Assembly: GCA_937974825.1 (NCBI GenBank) | Contig: CALJVD010000211.1 | Location: forward strand, 1-47,373 | Source: an uncultured Oceanospirillaceae bacterium | Lineage (GTDB): Bacteria > Pseudomonadota > Gammaproteobacteria > Pseudomonadales > Oceanobacteraceae | Length of the DNA: 47,373 bases | Direction: 5' to 3' | Shown here: one piece after another, positions 6,708-12,957 of the stretch | How positions within the stretch are numbered: the stretch's first letter is position 1 | Layout: each line of letters opens with the position of its first letter | Notes under the pieces: generated by a model | Database searches by the model: none | What the model was told of the DNA's origin: nothing | What the model saw: the letters and a program-made list of their open reading frames with translations, nothing else | Program-made: the position numbers and the translations under genes

Positions 6708-7571
6708 ATGAAAAAGCTCACTATCTATAACAATGACATTGCCCTAGAGGTACGTGAGCTTGGCCCAGAGGAAAGTGAACTCATCATTTTGTTGCATGGG
6801 TTTCCAGAATGCTGGAACACTTGGCGCCACCAAATCAAACCGCTTGCAGACGCTGGGTATCGAGTCTGCGTACCTAACCTGCGCGGCTACGGCCAGTCCT
6901 CTAAACCTAAAAGCATCAAGCGCTACAGGCTTGATGAGCTTATCACCGACGTTGAAGCCATTCGTTTGCATTACGGTAAAGAGACGTTTCACTTGGTTGG
7001 ACACGATTGGGGAGCCGCCATTGCTTGGTGGTATGCCATTCATAACAAGCAACCTCTTGCCAGCCTAAGTATTCTAAACGTGCCCCACCCCTATGCATTT
7101 CTTAAAGCACTTAAGAGCAGCGTCAAACAGCTACGTAAAAGTTGGTACATATTTTTCTTTCAGCTTCCGTTTATTCCTATTTGGGCCTTAACACGCAATC
7201 GCTTTGCTTCATTAAGAAAAACACTGACCCACACTTCTAGCCCTGGAGCCTATACCGAGGAAGACTTTATTCACTTAGAAGAAGCTTGGAGTGCGCCAGG
7301 CGCTATTAAAAGTATGATCAGTTATTACCGAGCCATGCTCCGATACGCTCGCTCACCAAAAAATGATGGTGTTATTAGTACCCCAACTCAAATTCTTTGG
7401 GGCGAACGCGACTTAGCTCTAAGCTTAGCAAGCGCTCATGACAGTGCAACTTACCTACAACATGGAAAGCTTATTACTTACCCAGAGGCAACGCATTGGT
7501 TAGCGCATGATCTTCCCGATGAGATCAGCCAAAAACTTATTGAGCACCTTAATCGTTATCCCGCTTTATAA
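6708..7571 (+). CDS. Alpha/beta hydrolase, epoxide-hydrolase-like
   Basis: The 287-residue enzyme has the alpha/beta-hydrolase fold. The oxyanion motif HGFP is at residues 30-33. The nucleophile elbow is GHDWGAA, with Asp100 as the nucleophile rather than Ser, which is typical of epoxide hydrolases and haloalkane dehalogenases. A late acid lies in GERDLAL and the catalytic His in ATHWLAHDLP. A cap-domain region occupies the middle. HDWG is most common in the epoxide hydrolase subgroup, so hydrolysis of an epoxide or related ester is likely, but the substrate is unknown. It is the third gene of the 5509-7571 unit. Confidence 0.88.
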   Translation: MKKLTIYNNDIALEVRELGPEESELIILLHGFPECWNTWRHQIKPLADAGYRVCVPNLRGYGQSSKPKSIKRYRLDELITDVEAIRLHYGKETFHLVGHDWGAAIAWWYAIHNKQPLASLSILNVPHPYAFLKALKSSVKQLRKSWYIFFFQLPFIPIWALTRNRFASLRKTLTHTSSPGAYTEEDFIHLEEAWSAPGAIKSMISYYRAMLRYARSPKNDGVISTPTQILWGERDLALSLASAHDSATYLQHGKLITYPEATHWLAHDLPDEISQKLIEHLNRYPAL

Positions 7572-7638
7572 TAAACCCTAACAAATTTATGTTTATCTTA
7601 TACAATAGCCACATCATAAATTTTTGGGGCTCATTAAC

Positions 7639-8928
7639 ATGCAGCATATAGTCATTGTCGGCGGTGGCGCTGGGGGCTTAGAACTAGCCACTCGTCTAGG
7701 TCGAAAACTGGGTAAAAAAGGTAAGGCACAGATCGATCTAATCGACACTAACCGCATACACTTGTGGAAACCACTACTTCACGAGATTGCCACAGGTGCA
7801 CTGGATTCTAGTATTGATGGTTTGGACTATTTAGAACACGCCCGACAACATGGATTCCGTTTCCACTTAGGTCGCATGAGCGGGCTTGATAGAACCAACA
7901 AACAAGTAATTTTAGAGCCCATGCTTGATGAAGAAGGTGAGCTCATTGCTGCCGAGCGTCGTGTAAAATACGACACTCTTGTTATTGCTGTGGGCAGTGT
8001 CACCAACGACTTTGGCACCAAAGGCGCTAAAGATAACTGCTTCTTCTTAGATAATGCATTCCAAGCCAAGCAGTTTCATAAAACACTGTTAAACGAATTT
8101 ATTCGTGCCAACACTCGTGAAGACGACAGCCCACAAACCTTAAACATAGGAATTGTCGGCGCGGGTGCTACTGGGGTTGAGCTATCCGCTGAACTCTATA
8201 ACGCATCTGAAGTACTATTCAGCTACGGTTATAAAAAACTCGCGCCTGCTAATATTAATGTGCATGTTATTGAAGCCGGCGATCGTATCCTTCCTGCTTT
8301 GCCTAAGCGCATTGCTAATGCTGCTCAAAAGCAATTAGAAAGCTTAGGTGTCAGTATCCATACCAACACTAAAGTAACGGAAGTCACTAAAGAAGGGTTC
8401 GTTACCGAGAGTGGGGAAACCATTCCCTCGCAAATTAAAGTATGGGCGGCAGGTGTTAAAGGCCAAGAATTTTTATCTAATCTAGGTTTAACCACCAACC
8501 GCATCAATCAATTAGTGGTTAATGGCAAACTGCAAACAGAAGATCCACGCATTTTTGCCATGGGTGACTGCTCATCGGTTATGCACAAAGACGGTAAGCC
8601 TGTGCCACCCCGTGCTCAAGCTGCACACCAGCAAGCATCCTACTTATTTGATGCTATTATTGCGCAACATAAAGGTAAGGCACTTGCGAACTTTGAATAC
8701 AAAGACCATGGTTCATTAGTATCGTTAAGTAATTACAGTGCCGTTGGTACCCTAGCCAGTAAGATTTCTCGAAATTCAATTATGATTGAAGGAAAGCTTG
8801 CACAGATTATGTACGTATCTTTATACCGCCTGCACCAAATTGCATTACACGGTTATTGGAAGACTGCACTTATTACTTTTGTTGGCCGTATACACAAAGT
8901 CATTCGACCACGTCTTAAGCTGCATTAG
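7639..8928 (+). CDS. ndh: Type II NADH dehydrogenase (NDH-2)
   Basis: This is a membrane-associated flavoprotein that oxidises NADH and reduces quinone without pumping ions. From the ATG at 7639 (GGGGC 8 nt upstream; a TTG at 7624 is less likely) the product is 429 residues. It has an N-terminal FAD-binding IVGGGAGGLELA, a second NAD-binding IVGAGATGVELSAEL, and the C-terminal FAMGDCS that contacts FAD. A hydrophobic or amphipathic C-terminal tail is typical of membrane anchoring in NDH-2. Its stop overlaps the recX stop tail to tail. The alternative is another FAD-dependent pyridine nucleotide oxidoreductase, but length and motif order favour NDH-2. Confidence 0.93.
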   Translation: MQHIVIVGGGAGGLELATRLGRKLGKKGKAQIDLIDTNRIHLWKPLLHEIATGALDSSIDGLDYLEHARQHGFRFHLGRMSGLDRTNKQVILEPMLDEEGELIAAERRVKYDTLVIAVGSVTNDFGTKGAKDNCFFLDNAFQAKQFHKTLLNEFIRANTREDDSPQTLNIGIVGAGATGVELSAELYNASEVLFSYGYKKLAPANINVHVIEAGDRILPALPKRIANAAQKQLESLGVSIHTNTKVTEVTKEGFVTESGETIPSQIKVWAAGVKGQEFLSNLGLTTNRINQLVVNGKLQTEDPRIFAMGDCSSVMHKDGKPVPPRAQAAHQQASYLFDAIIAQHKGKALANFEYKDHGSLVSLSNYSAVGTLASKISRNSIMIEGKLAQIMYVSLYRLHQIALHGYWKTALITFVGRIHKVIRPRLKLH

Positions 8929-9425
8929 AATCGGAGCTCTTCCGATTCTTCATTGTTAGTGTAATTCGATAAAGCCTGTTGAATATGCTCAGAGTTAAAC
9001 CCTCTTTGCGCTAAAAAACGATAGGCTTTTCCTTTCTGCTTTGGGTCTTGTGTATCTAAAGCAGAATACTTTCGTTGCAATATATCCGATGCTTGGGCAC
9101 TCCAATCCATCTCTAGCGCCTCTAATGCACGTTCAATTTGATCGTCTGTAATCCCTTTATTGCTCAGCTCAAAGCGTAAGCGAATTGGACCGTAGCGATA
9201 ACAACGAGAATTTAGAAAGGACTCACAAAAACGAGTGTCACACTGCCAGCCGCGCTCGGCAAAGTCTTCTAGAACAATGTCGAGGTCCTCAAGGCTTTCA
9301 ACGCGATCTTTATATTTGAGGTATAACTCTTTGCGGGAATAGTCACGACGGCCAAGCAGGCTAATAATAGCCTGCCTTAAGCCTGTGTAATCTAAGGTTT
9401 TATACTTCGATCTCGGCGTCTGCAT
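8925..9425 (-). CDS. recX: Regulatory protein RecX
   Basis: RecX binds RecA filaments and limits their extension and activities. The 166-residue protein is made of three-helix RecX repeats (for example LLGRRDYSRKELYLKYKD, then CESFLNSRCYRYGPIRLRFEL). The ATG lies inside the end of recA, giving a 26-bp overlap in a different frame; no better in-frame start is visible downstream, so recX is probably translationally coupled to recA. Its stop overlaps the ndh stop by 4 bp with no terminator between the convergent genes. Confidence 0.95.
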   Translation of the reverse strand: MQTPRSKYKTLDYTGLRQAIISLLGRRDYSRKELYLKYKDRVESLEDLDIVLEDFAERGWQCDTRFCESFLNSRCYRYGPIRLRFELSNKGITDDQIERALEALEMDWSAQASDILQRKYSALDTQDPKQKGKAYRFLAQRGFNSEHIQQALSNYTNNEESEELRF

Positions 9426-10452
9426 CGCCAGCCTTCTCTGCTTTTTCTGCCTTATTTAAGACCACAGGTGCTAACAACTGCTCACGAATCGCCGCTTCAA
9501 TTTCTTGTGCGGTTTCTAGGTTATCTTCTAAGTATTGAGCTGCATTCGCTTTACCTTGTCCGATCTTATCGCCTTTGTAGCTGTACCAAGCACCGGCTTT
9601 ATCAACCAGTCCGCATTTCACACCTAGGTCAATGACTTCACCCATGTGATAAATGCCTTTGCCGTACATAATCTGGAACTCAGCTTGTTTAAACGGTGGT
9701 GCTACTTTGTTTTTAACCACTTTAACGCGTGTTTCGTTACCAATAACTTCATCACCTTGTTTTACCGCACCCGTACGGCGAATATCTAAACGCACAGATG
9801 AGTAGAACTTAAGCGCATTACCACCGGTTGTGGTCTCAGGAGAACCAAACATAACACCAATTTTCATACGAATTTGGTTAATAAAGATGACCAAACAGTT
9901 AGCATTTTTAACGTTTGCAGTGATTTTACGTAACGCTTGTGACATTAAACGAGCTTGTAAACCAACGTGTGTGTCACCCATTTCGCCTTCGATCTCTGCT
10001 TTAGGAGTTAACGCAGCTACGGAGTCAACGACTATTACGTCTACAGCACCCGAACGAACCAGGTTGTCACAAATTTCTAATGCTTGCTCACCAGTGTCTG
10101 GCTGAGAAACCAATAAACTGTCTAGATCAATGCCTAGCTTTTCTGCATAGAGTGGGTCTAACGCGTGTTCGGCATCAATAATAGCAACGGTTTTACCCAT
10201 TTTCTGCGCTTGTGCCATGGTAGATAAGCAGAGTGTTGTTTTACCCGAGCTTTCAGGACCGTAGATTTCTACGATACGCCCCATGGGTAAACCACCAATA
10301 CCTAAGGCAACATCTAACCCTAATGACCCCGTTGATATGGCAGGGATAGCCTCACGAGGTTGCTCACCCATTTTCATTATTGCGCCTTTGCCGAATTGAC
10401 GTTCAATCTGACCTAAAACGGCATCTAATGCTTTTTGCTTATTTGCATCCAT
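9400..10452 (-). CDS. recA: Recombinase RecA
   Basis: RecA is an ATP-dependent strand-exchange protein and the coprotease of LexA. Starting at MDANKQKALDAVLGQ gives 350 residues and matches Pseudomonas-type RecA starts; GGGTG lies a few bases before this ATG. An ATG four codons upstream (10464) is possible but has a poorer ribosome site. The Walker A motif GPESSGKTT is at residues 65-73, and loop segments FINQIRMKIGVMFGSPETT and GGNALKFY are intact. The C-terminus is acidic, ending DADAEIEV. A candidate LexA box lies 56-75 bp upstream. recX overlaps the 3' end. Confidence 0.99.
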   Translation of the reverse strand: MDANKQKALDAVLGQIERQFGKGAIMKMGEQPREAIPAISTGSLGLDVALGIGGLPMGRIVEIYGPESSGKTTLCLSTMAQAQKMGKTVAIIDAEHALDPLYAEKLGIDLDSLLVSQPDTGEQALEICDNLVRSGAVDVIVVDSVAALTPKAEIEGEMGDTHVGLQARLMSQALRKITANVKNANCLVIFINQIRMKIGVMFGSPETTTGGNALKFYSSVRLDIRRTGAVKQGDEVIGNETRVKVVKNKVAPPFKQAEFQIMYGKGIYHMGEVIDLGVKCGLVDKAGAWYSYKGDKIGQGKANAAQYLEDNLETAQEIEAAIREQLLAPVVLNKAEKAEKAGDADAEIEV

Positions 10453-10507
10453 CGCTACACCCATTCATAATTTATGCTGAATTTTATACAGTGATTATAC
10501 TACTAAG

Positions 10508-10527
10508 TACTGTAAATATAACCAGTA
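10508..10527 (-). promoter_or_regulatory. Candidate LexA (SOS) box upstream of recA
   Basis: TACTGTAAATATAACCAGTA fits the gammaproteobacterial LexA pattern TACTGT-(N8)-ACAGTA with one departure in the core (CCAG instead of ACAG). It sits 56-75 bp upstream of the recA start, a typical operator position. No other LexA-like box was noticed near pncC or recX. Confidence 0.65.
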
Positions 10528-10530
10528 TTT

Positions 10531-10559
10531 AAGCATGGCTTTTTCTTCTTGCCAAGCTT
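10531..10559. other. Hairpin between recA and pncC
   Basis: The stem AAGC-A-TGGC (10531-10539) pairs with GCCA-A-GCTT (10551-10559) around one A/A mismatch, with an 11-nt T-rich loop. On the plus strand it is followed by TTTTGTTTG, but no plus-strand gene ends here. On the minus strand it follows pncC by 14 bp and lacks a T-run, so it may be a weak pncC terminator or processing signal. Confidence 0.4.
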
Positions 10560-10573
10560 TTTGTTTGTATTCG

Positions 10574-11062
10574 TTATTTTGTTTGCTGCAACCAGTCGGT
10601 TAACCCTTGAATAGCAAACACTATTGATTGGTCTCTTACCTGTTGGCGATCACCTGAAAATAAGCAACAGATTGACTGTTGCTCACTGGCATCGCCCCAT
10701 GCAAACCAAACCGTACCAACCGGTTTTTCTTGGCTGCCACCCCCTGGGCCTGCCACACCACTGACAGCAATAGCCACATCGGCCAGGCTATTGTTCACTG
10801 CACCTACCACCATAGCGCGCACCGTCTCTTCACTGACGGCACCGTGTAGCTCTATCACACTGGCCGGCACAGCAATATCGTTAATCTTTGCAGCGTTTGA
10901 ATAGGTTACAAAGCCTCGTTCAAACCAGCTGGAGCTGCCGGCTAAAGCTGTAAAGGCATAAGCAATGCCCCCACCAGTGCAAGATTCAGCGGTCACCACG
11001 GATTTATTTTGCGATAGCAATTCAGCGGCCAACTGTTTGGTGATGTTAATTAATGATGTCAT
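10574..11062 (-). CDS. pncC: Nicotinamide-nucleotide amidohydrolase PncC (CinA C-terminal domain)
   Basis: PncC deamidates nicotinamide mononucleotide to nicotinate mononucleotide, recycling NAD breakdown products such as the NMN made by DNA ligase. The 162-residue protein is the stand-alone CinA C-terminal domain. It contains the catalytic-serine motif AESCTGGGIAYAFTA near residue 26 and the GVAGPGGGSQEKPVGTV loop. It lacks the N-terminal MoaB-like domain of full CinA. It lies immediately upstream of recA, as in many gammaproteobacteria. Confidence 0.95.
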   Translation of the reverse strand: MTSLINITKQLAAELLSQNKSVVTAESCTGGGIAYAFTALAGSSSWFERGFVTYSNAAKINDIAVPASVIELHGAVSEETVRAMVVGAVNNSLADVAIAVSGVAGPGGGSQEKPVGTVWFAWGDASEQQSICCLFSGDRQQVRDQSIVFAIQGLTDWLQQTK

Positions 11063-11081
11063 GCAATGCCCTTAGGAAAAT

Positions 11082-11252
11082 ATGGGTTTGAATTTAACAG
11101 CGCAGGATTTATTAGACAACCAAGTTCGTTGGCACTTAAAAACACCTGTAAAAGAATTTTACGGATTTTTGAACTTAGTATTTATATCCCCATCGGACTT
11201 AAAGAGACGTTTCAATAACTCGTCTCCAAACTCATCCTATTTAGGAGCATAA
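11082..11252 (+). CDS. Possible 56-residue small ORF, perhaps a gene remnant
   Basis: An ATG at 11082, with AGGA 4 nt upstream, opens a 56-codon frame whose TAA stop (11250-11252) lies 2 bp before the DUF4168 start. The product begins MGLNLTAQDLLDNQVRWHLK and continues with TPVKEFYGFLNLVFISPSDL. That reads like a folded N-terminal segment and vaguely resembles the start of DUF1853 proteins (from memory, untested). It begins only 20 bp from the divergent pncC start, so promoters would have to lie inside it. It may be a real small gene, a decayed remnant or chance. Confidence 0.35.
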   Translation: MGLNLTAQDLLDNQVRWHLKTPVKEFYGFLNLVFISPSDLKRRFNNSSPNSSYLGA

Positions 11253-11254
11253 TA

Positions 11255-11632
11255 ATGAAAAAATCATTAACCTCTATTTCTCTTTCTATTCTCATCGCAC
11301 TAGCAAGCAGTTCAGCCTTAGCACAAGAAGAAACTCAAGCAAATGCACAAACGGCTCCCCAAGCAGCTCCTCAAACCATTGAGATTACTGAAGCGGCTGT
11401 CGATAAGTTTATTGAAGTATTACAAGACGTCGAATCTATTCGTGGCAAGTATGTTGAGCGTTTGCAAGATGCTGAAGACCAGCAAACGGCAATGGAAATT
11501 CAACAAGAAGCACAAGAGAAAATGGTAGAAAAAGTACAGAGTTCTGGCATGACTGTTCAGCAGTTCAACCTGATTGCACAGGCAGCACAACAAAGCCCTG
11601 AAATTCAGCAACGCATTCGAAATGCACAATAA
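11255..11632 (+). CDS. DUF4168 domain protein, exported
   Basis: The 125-residue protein has a clear signal peptide (residues 1-23, ...SSSALA before QEET), so it is periplasmic or secreted. A Gln/Ala/Pro-rich linker of about 15 residues follows, then a helical DUF4168 domain (VDKFIEVLQDVESIRGKY to the end), including the family-like MTVQQFNLIAQAAQQSPEIQ pattern. GGAG upstream of the ATG at 11255 supports the start. The function of the family is unknown. It stands between a possible small ORF and queG. Confidence 0.85.
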   Translation: MKKSLTSISLSILIALASSSALAQEETQANAQTAPQAAPQTIEITEAAVDKFIEVLQDVESIRGKYVERLQDAEDQQTAMEIQQEAQEKMVEKVQSSGMTVQQFNLIAQAAQQSPEIQQRIRNAQ

Positions 11633-11652
11633 GCGCTAAGCACACTTCTAAT

Positions 11653-11671
11653 AGCCCAGCTTCCCTGGGCT
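11653..11671 (+). terminator. Possible terminator after the DUF4168 gene
   Basis: The stem AGCCCAG/CTGGGCT (7 bp) has a 5-nt loop CTTCC, about 20 bp after the DUF4168 stop. The following TATATATTT is only a weak T tract, so termination may be partial. Confidence 0.55.
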
Positions 11672-11775
11672 TATATATTTCTACAGTTTCTTATCCTGTT
11701 TATTCTGCGCTGTTAGTGATTTAATAAACGCATTCATTTCTATTGTTTTCTTACTAGACTGTATAACGATCTTTC

Positions 11776-12849
11776 ATGAGCACACTTATAGGCAGCACAG
11801 TCGATCTGCAAGCCCTGACAGACAAAATTCGTCAGTGGGGAGCGGAACTTGGCTTTCAGCAAATCGGCTTTACCAATACCAACCTTGATTTAGCCGAACA
11901 ACGCCTACAAGAGTGGATAGACAAACAATACCACGGCAACATGGAGTGGTTTGAAACTCGCGGATTGATGCGCAGCCGACCAGAACTACTAGAACCTGGT
12001 ACAGTCTGTGTTATCTCTGCACGCATGGATTACCTGCCTGAAGATATCAGTACGGCCGTTAAAGTATTAAATACTCCCGAGCAAGCCTATGTCTCTCGTT
12101 ACGCTTTAGGTCGCGATTATCATAAGATGATGCGCAAACGATTATCAAAACTTGCTGCGCTCATTCAGGAAGAGGTCAAAAACTCTAATTTAGCGCGCGC
12201 TTTTGTCGATAGTGCCCCTGTGCTCGAAAAACCACTAGCTCAAAAAGCCGGGTTAGGTTGGCAGGGTAAGCATACTATTTTGATTAATAAGTCAGCCGGC
12301 AGTCAGTTTTTCTTAGGGGAAATTTATACGGATATTCCATTCCCAGACGATAAACCTGCTACCGATCACTGCGGCAGCTGTTCTGCCTGTATTGATATTT
12401 GCCCAACCAAAGCCATTGTTGCTCCTTATGTCCTCGATGCGACCCGCTGTATTACTTATCAAACAGTCGAAAATAAAGGCAGCGTACCCCTTGAGCTAAG
12501 ACCACTAATGGGAAATAGAGTCTTTGGCTGTGACGACTGCCAACTGTTTTGTCCTTGGAATAAGTTTGCTCAACATACCCATGAAGAAGATTTCAAAGCG
12601 CGCCACAATCTCGACCAATCCAGTTTAGTCGAATTGTTCATGTGGTCTGAAGACGAGTTTTTAACACGTACAGCAGGTTCTGCTATTCGTCGCACTGGTT
12701 ACCAAAGCTGGCTACGTAACCTTGCCATTGGCATAGGGAATGGTCCGTCAACGGCCGAAGCCATTAATGCGCTTAAGCAACGTTTAGGGTTTTCTCTTCT
12801 AGTTGACGAACATATTCAATGGGCTTTAATACAGCTACAAAATAAGTAG
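11776..12849 (+). CDS. queG: Epoxyqueuosine reductase QueG
   Basis: QueG performs the last step of queuosine tRNA modification, reducing epoxyqueuosine in the wobble position of GUN tRNAs with a cobalamin cofactor and two [4Fe-4S] clusters. The 357-residue protein has the cluster motif CGSCSACIDICP near residues 200-211 and a second one, CDDCQLFCPWNKFA. The N-terminal cobalamin-binding region includes GNMEWFETR. Length is normal. Often queG lies next to tsaE/nnr; here it stands alone between the DUF4168 gene and mutS. Confidence 0.96.
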   Translation: MSTLIGSTVDLQALTDKIRQWGAELGFQQIGFTNTNLDLAEQRLQEWIDKQYHGNMEWFETRGLMRSRPELLEPGTVCVISARMDYLPEDISTAVKVLNTPEQAYVSRYALGRDYHKMMRKRLSKLAALIQEEVKNSNLARAFVDSAPVLEKPLAQKAGLGWQGKHTILINKSAGSQFFLGEIYTDIPFPDDKPATDHCGSCSACIDICPTKAIVAPYVLDATRCITYQTVENKGSVPLELRPLMGNRVFGCDDCQLFCPWNKFAQHTHEEDFKARHNLDQSSLVELFMWSEDEFLTRTAGSAIRRTGYQSWLRNLAIGIGNGPSTAEAINALKQRLGFSLLVDEHIQWALIQLQNK

Positions 12850-12957
12850 GCAGCACCCGCCTATGCTTACTTTCTAATTATTGGTAAGCCATCTCAAGCT
12901 TTGCTATTCTGCTCTGCCTTTTTGTTCACCCTTCAATAACTTAAGTTCGGTAATTTT

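Noticed and set aside
8925..9425. Frameshift or fusion between recA and recX
   Set aside because: The 26-bp overlap is in a different frame and both proteins have normal ends, so it is ordinary translational coupling.
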